This document shows, piece by piece, positions 43,587 to 54,200 of a DNA stretch of 64,000 bases; within the stretch, counting starts at the first letter, position 1, and every line of letters starts with the position of its first letter. A model generated the notes under the pieces. The model saw nothing but the letters and a program-made list of their open reading frames with translations. It was not told the origin of the DNA and did not search any database. The position numbers and the translations under genes are program-made. The DNA is taken from NCBI GenBank assembly GCA_018268755.1, contig JAFDVW010000008.1:62001-126000 (forward strand), read 5' to 3'. The stretch comes from Acidobacteriota bacterium (lineage in GTDB: Bacteria; Acidobacteriota; Terriglobia; Terriglobales; Acidobacteriaceae).

Positions 43587-44858
43587 TCACTGCGCACCCT
43601 GGGAGATTTTCGGAAGACCGCTGACCCTTTCCGATACTTGGGCGAGGGGAGGCAACTTGTTGTGGGGAGAATCGAGATAGTAGAACGCTACAGCTGAAAC
43701 GTCGTCTTGCCGAGCATAAACCACTCCAGGATCTGAGGATGTAGTGTCATAGCTTCCCAGCTGCCGTTGGGGGGAATCGAGCAGCTTAATCCATTTGCCA
43801 CGATCATCCATGGAGGTCGGAGTAATGGGCACTCCCTTCTTCAGCATCCCGAGAACCCTGCTCCTGTTTTCCCCTCCCAACTGGGAAATTGTCGCGCGCA
43901 GGTCATGATGAAAATAGATTGGATCCGGCAAATGGTAGCGGTAAAACCCAAATTCACCTCGTTGCGGGTCAGAGACAAGCGACCCCTGAAAGCGCCCCAC
44001 AAAAACTCCCTGGCCCCAGCCAGTCCCGATATAATCTTCCGTTCCCGTACCCGCCAATGTGGGATTGGTGTCTCCGTCCAGATAAACCTTGACGGTCCCC
44101 TCCCCCCACCACCCGGTGTTCTCCGGATGGGTGATGACCCCAATGTGGGCGCCGATAAAACGCCCTTCTCCTTCAACTTTAGGAAGGATCTCAAACTCAT
44201 GCAGCAGGGTGGTCGGACGTTCTCGCCTCCAGGTGGCATGAAAATACAGTGAATCGGGGTTCCACTGCTCTGTTTTCAACACATCGATGTCATAAAAGAC
44301 ATAGGTCACTCTGTGTGTGGAATCATTGGTAAGTCTTACGGAAGCTCCTCTGCGGAAGGGCATGGGAATGTAACAGACAAACGATCGTCCTTCTGGACTG
44401 GCGAATAAAGCATTTTCAAAAGCGACTGTACGCCCAAGGATCGCAGCGAAAAAATCCCCAAAGGGGACAGAGACCGCAGGAGTTGAGGCTTCATCCCAAA
44501 ATATTTCCAAACGCAACGAACGTAATGTCTCCGGGTCCCGGGAATCCAGCGTAAACCACATTCGGCGGATTTCTCCGCTTCCCTCGACCTGCAGCAGGGT
44601 CTTGGTTTCACCAGCGCCTAGCGATTCAAAGGGATGCCCTTTTACTCCCCGGTTCTCCGTGGCGCCAGCCCCTTTCAAGGCCAGGCGGTTTTCAAAAGAA
44701 GCCCATCGCGTCTCAACATCAGGACATCTGCGCGAAATCTCTTCGCTGCAGCCCGGGCCTGGCTTAGAGTTCTCCTTTCCGGACCAATATACCGGCACGA
44801 TCAAGAACATCCCCAGCCCAGCCATCGCAAGAAATAAGGCTATGCGAGATAGATTCAT
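43587..44858 (-). CDS. DUF2961-family glycosidase (GH172)
   Basis: I choose the ATG at 44858, preceded by GGAGAAG, giving 423 residues with an N-terminal signal or anchor (MNLSRIALFLAMAGLGMFLI). The DUF2961 core is clear: GSGEIRRMWFTL, PFGDFFA, IPMPFRRGASV, WWGEGTVKVYLDGD, PTLAGTGTEDYIGTGWG and FYRYHLPDPIYFHHDLR. Characterised GH172 enzymes act on alpha-D-fructofuranosides or alpha-D-arabinofuranosides. The glutamates in EGTVK and GTEDY correspond to conserved acidic positions. It is separated from the LacI locus by the SDR remnant but probably belongs to it functionally. Confidence 0.87.
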   Translation of the reverse strand: MNLSRIALFLAMAGLGMFLIVPVYWSGKENSKPGPGCSEEISRRCPDVETRWASFENRLALKGAGATENRGVKGHPFESLGAGETKTLLQVEGSGEIRRMWFTLDSRDPETLRSLRLEIFWDEASTPAVSVPFGDFFAAILGRTVAFENALFASPEGRSFVCYIPMPFRRGASVRLTNDSTHRVTYVFYDIDVLKTEQWNPDSLYFHATWRRERPTTLLHEFEILPKVEGEGRFIGAHIGVITHPENTGWWGEGTVKVYLDGDTNPTLAGTGTEDYIGTGWGQGVFVGRFQGSLVSDPQRGEFGFYRYHLPDPIYFHHDLRATISQLGGENRSRVLGMLKKGVPITPTSMDDRGKWIKLLDSPQRQLGSYDTTSSDPGVVYARQDDVSAVAFYYLDSPHNKLPPLAQVSERVSGLPKISQGAQ

Positions 44859-45025
44859 TGTGGCTTCTCCGAAAAAAGCGCTGTGACCACAAACCAAGTC
44901 ATTATGTCATTATGATATCAAACTGATTTCACCAAAGCGCAATTCTTCCCTCCCTGGTCTGGAGCCCTGACTGCCAAAAACGTCCATGCCATTGACAAAA
45001 CATATCTAAACTCACGAATCGCGCC

Positions 45026-45217
45026 GAGGCTCGCTTCCTCCGCCAGGTGGCGAGTTGTTTCGGTTTGATTCCGCGTGAGCACTCTTCGGGTCAGGAACGG
45101 CAGAAGCTGGGTGGGATCAGCCAGCAAGGCAATCGCTATGTTCCGATGATGCGATTGATTCTCCGGCAAACTACCCATTGCAGGGTGAGTTTCTCTTTGA
45201 ACGGGAATCGTTTCTAG
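45026..45217 (+). pseudogene. IS110-family transposase remnant
   Basis: The plus-strand frame reads RQVASCFGLIPREHSSG followed by KLGGISQQGNRYV, the conserved C-terminal Transposase_20 segment of IS110/IS116 transposases. Only about 63 residues remain and the reading ends at a stop at 45215. No terminal repeats are seen. The flanking stretches 44859-45025 and 45218-45496 contain no gene I can recognise. Confidence 0.78.
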
Positions 45218-45496
45218 AGCCGATCGCAATTCGCGGGTATTCCTCTACAGGTGATCTCTGAATCCATCAAGGGGTTTCACCTGAGCAATTCGTATACACG
45301 AAACAAGGGGTCGATGAGGGTTTCCACACGTTTGGAGCGGGGCTGCTGATTAGCAGTGTTGCAGCGGGTGGTGGCGCAGACCGCGATGGTGGCAGCGGTG
45401 ATCGTCCCGGCCATAGTCACAATGCCGCCCTTTTTGCGCAAGGGACGTTAGCGGATGACCGAGGCGGAAGCCTCAGTGATAGTACTTACCGGTTCT

Positions 45497-45781
45497 CTAA
45501 CGCAGTGCGCGTGTGGCGATCATGCGGGCCCAGGTCCTGTAGTTTCCGTCGAAACAGGAGTTCATTTCCATGCGACCGCCGTGGATGTAGTACACGCACG
45601 GTAAGGTCTCATCGCTGTCAGGCCGAATATATCGAATCTTGATGGTGTTGCCGTCAGGCGCAGAAGTAGGTGCCTCAACGCTTACGCGCAGACCGGTCGA
45701 CGGAGCAAGATCCTCGCGGTCCATTGAGTCAAAGAGAGCCTTTTGGCGCTGCTGCGCGGCGAGTCCTGCCGGAGAGTTCTC
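45497..45781 (-). pseudogene. N-terminal fragment of an alpha/beta-hydrolase (HSL/esterase-like)
   Basis: The frame shows FDSMDREDLAPSTGLRVSVE, SAPDGNTIKIRYIRP and LPCVYYIHGGRMEMNS, the oxyanion HGGG-type region with the third Gly changed to Arg. The catalytic Ser part is absent. It is fused in frame to the C-terminal end of a different hydrolase. Confidence 0.7.
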
Positions 45782-46226
45782 CTGGCAGGTGAGGTGAGCA
45801 TAGAGCTCGTCGGGCTGGCCCTTCAGATAGATATCCTGTTCGGCATCGAGCACGAGGGTTGGGCAGGATATCTGTTCTGCGATACCGTCGCGGAGGTTGA
45901 ACCTAAGGATCTTTGCAACAGTCTCATGCGGTGTAGCCTCGCCCATGACGAAGTTGGCCTGATCGATGCCCTACTTAGCGCCGGAGGACTTCTGCCTTCC
46001 GGCCATGATCTGGGCATCAAGTTCGGGAGCTTCTTTCTGATTCAGGGCAGCCAGGAATCGTCGCGCTTTTCGGGTGGAAAGGCAGCCAACTGCGTCACGC
46101 CGAAGTCACAGATACCATCGTTCGCCACGAGGGCTTTGATCCTCTTCTCAAAGGCTGCAGCGCGCGGCGCCAGATAGCCGCCTAAGCTCACGCCCATCAG
46201 GGCAATCTTTTGTGTCTTACACTACG
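45782..46226 (-). pseudogene. Frameshifted alpha/beta-hydrolase remnant
   Basis: The minus strand encodes KIALMGVSLGGYLAPRAAAFE with a GxSxGG nucleophile elbow, then KALVANDGICDFGVTQLAAFP. A stop and frameshift near 46040-45960 follow, then ISCPTLVLDAEQDIYLKGQP, the Asp-bearing C-terminal part. It resembles S9/dipeptidyl-peptidase-like or 2,6-dihydroxy-type C-C hydrolases. It is non-functional. Confidence 0.7.
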
Positions 46227-46356
46227 TTTGGTAGTCCTCCCATGCTTCCAAGTCGTCGGTAGAACCATTTTTCTCAGCCCTGTTACGGCAGAAGCGGGCC
46301 ATTTACGCGGCGGTTCGCCCCACTGGAAAGCGAACCGGCAAGACTAAACAATAAGG

Positions 46357-46572
46357 TCAATTAAGGCGTGAGGTGTGTCCAGCGTAAATCTCATCGCTGA
46401 TTTCCTCGTCCAATTCCCCTATTTCTTGCCCCAGTACCAACTGCACGATCTTGCTGTTGGCTTCTCGCTTCGACTCCATCAGGGCATTCCCATTCACATT
46501 CATGGTTGTGGACACGTGCGGATGGCGCATCAATTTCTGCTGCACTCCGACCGCTTGCGTCCAGCCATGAAA
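46357..46572 (-). pseudogene. Phage-type tyrosine recombinase C-terminal remnant
   Basis: GVQQKLMRHPHVSTTMNVNGNALMESKREA matches the end of phage integrases, where the catalytic tyrosine normally stands in TTMNVYG. Here it is Asn, and the upstream catalytic Arg/His region is missing. It marks a former integrative element. The 46227-46356 gap contains nothing recognisable. Confidence 0.8.
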
Positions 46573-46787
46573 CGATTTCGATTCCTGGGGAGTCTCACGT
46601 TTCTTGCGGCGATCCGCGTAGAACAAATCCCGGATAACGATGAGCACGCAGGTGTTCGAGTACTGGACCATCGGAACAATCTGCGTCCTCGACTTGCCTG
46701 GAAGCGGGCAGGCAAAACTAAGCACAACCGACAGCGCAATTTTCGTAGATGGTCCCCTCGTCGTCTCCATGATCGTCCTAGCCATGC

Positions 46788-48296
46788 TTATTGGTGCTGC
46801 AAAAGCACAAGTTCCGCCCCATGTTCCCCCACCGACAGGCTCAGCTCCTGATCATAGACACCAAGGTCTTGTTGCCGCCAGAGATCGCGCACCTGCCGCT
46901 TCCCCTGAATGCCCAGATCAGACCAACGCACCGGGACCTTAGTTTCCTGCCCTCCACGATTGAAGAATGCCACCGCGATTGCGCCTCCTTCCATTACTTT
47001 TGCCCACACTTCCAGATCGCCGGAACGCCAGACCGGTGCGCCCTGTTTGCCGAGGACATCCTGATCGACCGCAATGACTTCATCGTTACCCAGCAGACGG
47101 AGCGTGAAATCATCCATTTGGGTCAAGTCGCCGCCGATCACCAGCGGGGCAGCCGAAATCGCCCACAAGGTGAAGTGCGTATATTGCTCGTTCGGGGTCA
47201 AAGGAGTGGGTTGTAGTTTGTCTTTCCACAGGATGTGCCCGAGCTCAAAATTATCCGGATCGTTCCATCCCCCGGGGCCCGCCCACTTTTCTTTGCCGGC
47301 CTGTCCAAAACCGATATCCACTACGTTTTTCCAGAGTCCGCCGTGATCATTTCCCAGATCTCCGGTGGTGCGCCAGACATTCCCGCCCACCTCGCGTCCC
47401 CATTTCCAGACATCCCCGAATCCATATTCACAAATGTAGTAAAGGATGTCGCGATCCAGGGATTTAAGGATCTCTCCCATCTGCTGATAGGGCTTCTTCA
47501 CATTCATGTCGTCGGGGCCGGTCAAGAACTGCTGGGTGTACGAACACAGGTCATATTTCAGAAGGTCGAAACCCCATCGGGCGAAGGTCTCCGCGTCCTG
47601 GCGTTCATGCTGATAGCTACCTGTATATTCCGCGCAAGTCTCGGAGCCGGGGGAAATATAGATTCCCATCTTCAGCCCGCGCTGGTGCGCCCAGGTGGTG
47701 AGCGCTTTCATGTCGGGGAAAGCTTTTCCCGGCTTGATATTACCCTGGGCATCGCGGGGAGACTCATCGGCGCTCGTCTTCTGCGGCTTGATGTTCCAGC
47801 CATCATCGATGTCGATATACGAGTACCCATGGTCGGCCAGACCCGTAGAAAGAAGCGCGCTGGCCTGGGCCCGGACCATGGCGTCACTGATATTGGTGTA
47901 GGACATGTACCAAGTAGCCCATCCCATAGGAGGCGTCAGCGCAATCTGGTCTCCCACTACAATACGGAACTCTCGCGCTGCTTTTCCCCATGCATTCTTT
48001 GCGCCGAGGATCACCGGATAGTTGCCCGGCTGCGGGACTTTTCCCTGAATGACGCCGGTTTCCGGATCCAATTTGAGTCCGCGAGGAAGTCCCTTGGCGG
48101 AAAAAGACAGAGGCCGCTTGCCCGTGGCCGGAATGCGAAAGATAAAAGGGTGCCCGGGACGGACCCCATAGACTTTGGGTGCGTGGATGCGAGGCTGGTC
48201 CGGGGGCAAGGGCGTCAAGGCCGGTCGTTGCTCAGCCCAGGCCATTACAGAAATGGTGAGCAGCATGCCAAAAAGGACAAATTTATGAGACTTCAT
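46788..48296 (-). CDS. GH27 alpha-galactosidase with N-terminal Ig-like domain
   Basis: The ATG at 48296 is preceded by GGAGAGAG. The 502-residue protein has a signal peptide, an Ig-like putative He_PIG domain (about 35-110, LPRGLKLDPETGVIQGKVPQPGNYPV) and a GH27 barrel: TPPMGWATWYMSYTNISDA, YSYIDIDDGWN, LKMGIYISPGSETC and FDLLKYDLCSY with the nucleophile Asp. NVWRTTGDLG has the likely acid/base Asp, followed by GPGGWNDPDNFELG. The enzyme releases terminal alpha-galactose in the periplasm or outside the cell. It is the last gene of the minus-strand operon led by the TonB receptor at 54445. Confidence 0.92.
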   Translation of the reverse strand: MKSHKFVLFGMLLTISVMAWAEQRPALTPLPPDQPRIHAPKVYGVRPGHPFIFRIPATGKRPLSFSAKGLPRGLKLDPETGVIQGKVPQPGNYPVILGAKNAWGKAAREFRIVVGDQIALTPPMGWATWYMSYTNISDAMVRAQASALLSTGLADHGYSYIDIDDGWNIKPQKTSADESPRDAQGNIKPGKAFPDMKALTTWAHQRGLKMGIYISPGSETCAEYTGSYQHERQDAETFARWGFDLLKYDLCSYTQQFLTGPDDMNVKKPYQQMGEILKSLDRDILYYICEYGFGDVWKWGREVGGNVWRTTGDLGNDHGGLWKNVVDIGFGQAGKEKWAGPGGWNDPDNFELGHILWKDKLQPTPLTPNEQYTHFTLWAISAAPLVIGGDLTQMDDFTLRLLGNDEVIAVDQDVLGKQGAPVWRSGDLEVWAKVMEGGAIAVAFFNRGGQETKVPVRWSDLGIQGKRQVRDLWRQQDLGVYDQELSLSVGEHGAELVLLQHQ

Positions 48297-48344
48297 AGGT
48301 TTCTCTCTCCGATGCAATAGAAGAAACTGATCTGCCATTCGTAC

Positions 48345-50144
48345 TCACTGCGGCACAGCTTTTCCCGATCCTTCCAACACTGCTCGCAGCGTATTGATGC
48401 CTGTAATCTCGAACTGCTCTCTCCGCCCGCTCGGCCACCAGACTTCCAGGAAATCGATCTTGGTTTGTGATCCAAGTCCAAAATGCAAGCGGGAGTCGCT
48501 GTGCGACATGTAGCAGCACCCGCTCCTCACCTCTGCGGTCTGCACCGACGACCCAGCCGCCACCGTCACCCTGGCGCCCACCGCATCGCGATTGGACTGC
48601 GTGCCAATGAGCTTCACGGCGATCCAATTTCCCGCTGGTTTCTGGTTGACCAGAAGATTCGGCGAGGAGTCGAGGTTATTGATGACCAGGGCCAGCGAAC
48701 CATTATTTTCGAAATCACCGTACGCCAACCCTCGGGCCGCCGTCTGCAAGAGCGTTCCTGGCCCGGATTGCTCGGTAATGTCGCCGAATGTTCCGTCCTG
48801 CAGGTTCCAATAGAGGTTCTTGATTTGCCGAAAAGTACTTTCCCGCTTCAGGCGGTCGACATTGGGATAGACGTGGCCGTTGGCGATAAAAATATCCTGC
48901 CAGCCATCGTTATCCATATCCACAAAAGCCACGCCCCAACCTACGTGATGCGGGCGATATCCCAGGCCGCGCTCCAGGGCCACATCGGTAAAAAAATCTC
49001 CCGTCTCGTTGAAATAAAGAGCAGGGATGTCATCGTCAAAGTTGGTGACCACCAGACTGAGGCGGCCGCTGTGGTCGAAATCCGCGGCGTCCGCTCCCAT
49101 GGAACCTTGTTCGGCGCCGTTCTCGTTAAAAGCCACGCCGCTGGAAATGCCACGGTCGGTGAATGTCCCGTCATGGTTGTTGCGGAGCAGAAGATTGGGG
49201 GTGGAATCGCAGGCCAGAAAAACATCCGGCCAGCCATCCTGATCAAAGTCTCCTGCAATGGTTGAAAAGCAGTAGTAGCCGCCCGGCCGGTCGAAGTGCG
49301 CGGGCGCGGACACGTCCTGAAAGCGCCCATTCTTTAAATTCCGATAGAGGATATTCTTGCTGCCGGGAAGCCCCCGCGGACCGCACATGACGGCAAGCCC
49401 TTTGAACTGACAAAAATCTTTCGCGCCGGGTAATGGAGTTGCTCTGGGATCCAGCGTTACATAATTGGCTACGGCAAGATCGAGAAAGCCGTCGCGGTCA
49501 TAGTCCAAGAAGGAGCATCCCGTACTCCAACGAACTCCATCTTCCGGCAACCCGGCTTCCCGGGTCACGTCGAGGAAATGGCCCCTGCCATCATTTCGAT
49601 ATAAGACATTGTGCCCATAGAAAGTGAGAAACACATCTTCCTGGCCATCATTGTCATAATCCCCCACACAGACGCCCTGTCCCCATCCGGAAGTCTTGAT
49701 TCCGGCACTCTCGGTGACATCCTGAAACTGGAGATGGCCGAGGTTTCGATAAAGGCGGGTTTGCGGCTGCTGATCGAGCTTTTCCCAGCGAGTTCCGTTG
49801 ACCAGCAAGATATCTACCAAACCATCTCCGTCGTAGTCGAAGACCGCCACGCCCGAGCCGGTGCCTTCGATGAGAAAGCGCTTATCCGTGGGGTCGCCGG
49901 ACACATGGCGAAAGTCGAGGCCGGCTTTCTGCGCAATATCATGCAGAGTGATCCCAGACTTGTTGAGCACTTTCCGGGCAGGCCGGGCAGGAGCTCGCAA
50001 CGGCACCGTGGACATTCCCTGGCCGGAGGTCCGGCTCACGCCCAACAGGAACATGCCCACCAGGGCCGCGACCATGCCGGCGCGGGCCCCGATTTTTTCC
50101 CACCGGCTTTTCCCGGCTATGCGACTTAGCAGGAATCTAGGCAT
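48345..50144 (-). CDS. FG-GAP/ASPIC-UnbV (CRTAC1-like) exported protein
   Basis: This 599-residue protein has a signal or anchor (about 20-40). FG-GAP repeats are FDYDGDGLVDILLVNG, GDYDNDGQEDVFLTFYG, LDYDRDGFLDLAVANY, GDFDQDGWPDVFLA and VDMDNDGWQDIFIANGH. A C-terminal ASPIC/UnbV domain carries GARVTVAAGSSVQTAEVRSG and HFGLGSQTKIDFLEVWWPSG. Such proteins are common in acidobacterial and Bacteroidetes glycan loci, and their function is unknown. The TPR gene lies 3 bases upstream. Confidence 0.85.
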   Translation of the reverse strand: MPRFLLSRIAGKSRWEKIGARAGMVAALVGMFLLGVSRTSGQGMSTVPLRAPARPARKVLNKSGITLHDIAQKAGLDFRHVSGDPTDKRFLIEGTGSGVAVFDYDGDGLVDILLVNGTRWEKLDQQPQTRLYRNLGHLQFQDVTESAGIKTSGWGQGVCVGDYDNDGQEDVFLTFYGHNVLYRNDGRGHFLDVTREAGLPEDGVRWSTGCSFLDYDRDGFLDLAVANYVTLDPRATPLPGAKDFCQFKGLAVMCGPRGLPGSKNILYRNLKNGRFQDVSAPAHFDRPGGYYCFSTIAGDFDQDGWPDVFLACDSTPNLLLRNNHDGTFTDRGISSGVAFNENGAEQGSMGADAADFDHSGRLSLVVTNFDDDIPALYFNETGDFFTDVALERGLGYRPHHVGWGVAFVDMDNDGWQDIFIANGHVYPNVDRLKRESTFRQIKNLYWNLQDGTFGDITEQSGPGTLLQTAARGLAYGDFENNGSLALVINNLDSSPNLLVNQKPAGNWIAVKLIGTQSNRDAVGARVTVAAGSSVQTAEVRSGCCYMSHSDSRLHFGLGSQTKIDFLEVWWPSGRREQFEITGINTLRAVLEGSGKAVPQ

Positions 50145-50147
50145 GCG

Positions 50148-51146
50148 TCAGGGATGGGGCGCGTCTTCGGTCTTCAGATGAAGGGCGTTGGCTTCTTGCC
50201 GGTCGACCTGGGCTTGGGTGAGAGCGCCGACCCGCTGGAACAACGCTTCCGCCCGTCGCGGGTCTCCATATTGCTGGTGCAGACGCGCCAACTGATAGTA
50301 GGCAGGCTCAAAATTGGGATTGCTTCGCACCGACTCTTCGTAGGCCTGAATGGCCGAGGCGTAGTTGCCGAGTTTCTGCTCGCAACGTCCCCGCATCATC
50401 CAGGGTAGCGGATCGCGCGGGAACCTCTCCGCGGACTGCAGGAATTGTGCGCTGGCCTCGGCATACTTTCCCAACTTGAAGAGGGCCAGGCCATAGTCGT
50501 AGGTATAGGCGTTGAAGGCGCGATTACCAGGAACATTGCCGGCGAGCACCGCGCGCGCAAAATGAAGGCTTGCCTCTTCAAAATGGTTTTGCCTGTAAGC
50601 GATTCCACCCAGGAAGAAATGAACAGGGGCTTCCAGATCGGGGACCTTGAGAAGAGCTGAAAATTCCCTTTTTGCCGCCGTGATACGGCCGGAGCGAAAC
50701 AGGCTGAATCCGCGGCAGAATCGCCAGGAAGTGAGCAATGGTTCCCGCGGCGGGGGTACTGCCAAGACGCGCAACGCATCCAGGTCACGGTTCTGTGCCT
50801 GATACCGTCTGGCCAGAATGAGCCTTGCGGAAAAATCCTCCGGGTCCAGGCGCACGGCCTTTTCCAATTGTTGAATCGCCGCATCAAAATCCTTCAAACT
50901 CCATGCCACCTCCGCCAACATGACCCGAAAAAGCGGCTGCGCGGGGTTGAGGTCTATCGCTTGCCTTAATTGATCGCGCGCGGAGGATAACTGGCCGGCT
51001 TCGTAGGCTTGCCATGCTTGCTCCGCACGATCGGAGGCAGACCGACGATTTTCTTGGGCAGGAGCGCAGAGGCACGCCAGAACCAGAAACACCATGCAAT
51101 TTGTCACTCGCGTGGCGTAGATGCGGTTTTCCTGGGGACAATGCAT
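50148..51146 (-). CDS. Exported tetratricopeptide-repeat protein
   Basis: The frame gives 332 residues; an ATG at 51095 (MVFLVLACLCAPAQEN) would give a cleaner signal peptide and may be the real start. About seven TPR units are readable, for example AWQAYEAGQLSSARDQLRQA, ALFKLGKYAEASAQFLQSAE and AIQAYEESVRSNPNFEPAYY. It probably mediates protein contacts in the periplasm. It lies between the TonB receptor and the ASPIC protein, so it may link uptake with processing. Confidence 0.82.
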   Translation of the reverse strand: MHCPQENRIYATRVTNCMVFLVLACLCAPAQENRRSASDRAEQAWQAYEAGQLSSARDQLRQAIDLNPAQPLFRVMLAEVAWSLKDFDAAIQQLEKAVRLDPEDFSARLILARRYQAQNRDLDALRVLAVPPPREPLLTSWRFCRGFSLFRSGRITAAKREFSALLKVPDLEAPVHFFLGGIAYRQNHFEEASLHFARAVLAGNVPGNRAFNAYTYDYGLALFKLGKYAEASAQFLQSAERFPRDPLPWMMRGRCEQKLGNYASAIQAYEESVRSNPNFEPAYYQLARLHQQYGDPRRAEALFQRVGALTQAQVDRQEANALHLKTEDAPHP

Positions 51147-51220
51147 AAGGAGCTATCCACCACTCATAGAGCGAAACAGTATGGGCCTGACCACTCGCCA
51201 GGCCCATACCTTCCGGCAGT

Positions 51221-54200
51221 CTAGAACTTGAGTTTTAAGCCAAACTCAATCACGCGCGGGTCTGTGGCGCTAAAGATTCTGCCGAATGCGGAAGAAGCGA
51301 GATTGCCATTCGGCGCGCCCAGGTTGGCGTGATTGAAGCAGTTGTAAAGTGAGGACCGGAATTCCACCCGGTAACGTTCATTGACCTGGAAATTCTTCTG
51401 GATGTTCAAGTCGAAGTTCACCAGGCCAGGGTTGGTCAACGCGCCGTGGCTCAGCTGACCGAAAGTGCCGATCGCATTGGGGACGAAGGCGTCAGTATTG
51501 AACCACTCGGCAATCTTTTCCGACTTGGAACGGTTTCCCGACAAGTGCCAGTTCCCCACCACGTCAGGTGTGTCTCCGCCTACGCCGGTCAGCGAATTAT
51601 CTCTGCCCGAAACCAGGGTCAGAGGGAACCCGGTGCGCAGGCTGAGAATGCCACCGAATTGCCAGCCAGTCACGGCATAGCGGCGCAGCGGACTGCCGGC
51701 ACTTTCTCCAAAGGGCTGCCAGATGAACGACGAGACCCAATTGTGGCGTACATCAAAAGCGGACGGGCCGTAGTCGCGATGATAGTTAAACGGATCGCGT
51801 GGACCGTTGCATCCTTCGCCCTCGCAGCCCGCCACCTGCAGAGATTTCGACCAGGTATACGTACTCTTCACCAACACATTGCGGGCAAGCTGCTGATCGA
51901 ACGTGACCTGCAAGGAGTGATAGTTGCCATTCAACGCCGGCGTGATCAGGTTGAGATCGCCGATTTCAGGATAGAGACGGCGATCCTGCGTATTGCCCGG
52001 CGTTGAGTTCCCGGGAATGTAGACCGCGGGATTGGCCTGCACCGACGTCACCAGGTGGCTCGAAGAAGAGCCCACATAGTTGGTTTCCAGCACGGCGTGT
52101 TTCCATAGGGCCTGTTGAACGGAAAGGCTCCACTCATAGTGGGTTTCAGTCTTGAAATTGGTGTCGATGGCGGCGGCACTGGCCGTCGGCTGAAACGGAA
52201 GCGTCTTCAGCCCTTCATAGTCGGTTGCCGTAGGACGGGGGAAGGGGTTTACTCCGTTATACGGCGCCTGCGCAAATATGTCCTGATCATCTCCGGCAAA
52301 AAGAAGAACCGTGAGATTGAAGGGTTGGATCAGAAGCTGGCGGTTATAGGAAATTCCACGAGTCAGCGGAATGTAGAAGGTCCCAAATCCCGCCCGCACC
52401 GAAGTCGTGCCGTTGCCGCGCACGTCCCAGGCCAGGCCGACGCGGGGCGCAAAATTGTTCCAGCGGGTGGAAAAAATACTGCTGGGAATGCCGTCATCCC
52501 CGGGGTAGAGCAATCCTTCCGTGGACAACGGGAACACCGTGGACTGGCGTCCGGGGACAAAGGCCGCCAGTTGCCGGTTCTCCGAGCTATACCCCGGCGC
52601 TACATCCCAACGCAAGCCCGCGTTGAGCGTCAGCCGGCGGGTGAGCTTGATGTCGTCTTGCACATAGGCCGAACTCAAGGTCTGTCTGAGCCCAGCGCGC
52701 ACGCCGCTGATTTGCAGATAGCTGGCGTAGCGGCCAATCAGGAAATCGGCCGCGGTATTCCCGGTAAATTGTCCGCTGTATTCCAGATCTCCCCCGGAGA
52801 CGAAGTTCTGGGTCTCGTTCACCCGGTTACGATAAATTTCCACCCCGAAATTGAAGTTGTGACGGCCCTTGACCCACGACAGATTGTCGGCAATATGCAT
52901 GGTAGGCATGATGTCTCGCGTGGGGGCCCCCACATAGGCCGAGAAATACCCGTCCATATCCAGTTCCGCGTCAGGCGTGAGCCCGAAACCCAGGTTGGCG
53001 TTGGCTTCACTGACGCCATATCCCAGCTCCGCCAAGGAAAGGCTCTTTTTAGGAAATACACCGAAGGCGCTTCGCACGTAGCTGATATGGAAATCGTTCA
53101 ACAGATTGGGAGAGAACGTGCGTACATAGCCAAGGGTTGTGCTCTGATAGCGGGTGGGGAGTTCGGAGACATTGTCGCTGCTGATGGCTGCGCCGGAACC
53201 GGAGGCAAACCCGAATTGTGGCACGTCATCGATAAAATAGCGGGCCGTGAACATATCTTTGGGGGTGACCTGATAGTCGACCTTCATGATCCCCTGATGC
53301 TGATGCATCCGCCCTTTGTCCTGAAAGCTGTATGTGTCACTGCCCACATTGGGAGCGGGCAGCCACTGTTCGAAGAATGCCTGCGACTGCGCCGTAATGC
53401 GGTCAGCCGGGACCACGTTCCCGGGAAACGGCATGCCCGTCTCCGGGTCGATGATCGGGTCCGCAAGGGCAGAAAAGTCTCCGGTGCGCTGGGCCAGAGG
53501 GATGGTGGGATAGGAATGGTCACCGGGTGATCCCACCTGTTCCGTGCCCTGATAGCTCAGGAAGAAGAACAACTTGTTATGAACAATGGGGCCGCCCAAG
53601 GCTCCGCCGAACTGATTGCGTTGGAAATTCGGGCGTGCCGCGGCGAAGTAAGGCCGCGCATCGAGCGATGTGTTGCGCAGGAACTCAAACAGGCTGCCAT
53701 GGAACTGATTGGTGCCGGAGCGCGTTACAGCGGATACGTCGGTCGTTCCGTGGCCAAACTTTGCGCTGTAGTTGCGATTGCTGACGGCGAACTCCTGCAG
53801 CGCGTCCGGGTTCGGGTAGGAATTGGCGATGGAATAAAAGGCATCCTGATTGTTGCCCCCATCCAAGCTAAAACTGGTGTCCAAAGAACGGCTACCCGAA
53901 GAAGAAAAGACCAGTTGCCGGGCCCCGAATTGCCCGCTGCTGCCGGCCGCTACGTTGCCCGGGGCGAGCGCGAGCAGTTGCAGCGCGTTGCGGCCATTGA
54001 GCGGTAGGTCTTCAATCCTCTTCGACTCGACCACCGTCGACACCGTACTGCTGGCGGTGGTGACCAGGGGTTGCACGTCCGTGACCGCAATCTCCTGGAT
54101 CTCCGACCCGACTTGCATCTGGGGATGCAAGGTAAGCCGCTGTCCTACGGCGAGCACGAGATTTTCCTGCACCCAGGTTTTGAACCCCGAGGCGGCAATC

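Noticed and set aside
44918..45229. 103-residue minus-strand protein
   Set aside because: It is the antisense shadow of the IS110 transposase remnant on the plus strand.
54036..54041. GTCGAC with nearby GTAC in the second TonB receptor as a GntR site
   Set aside because: It is inside the plug-domain coding sequence, far from any start, and belongs to the other locus.
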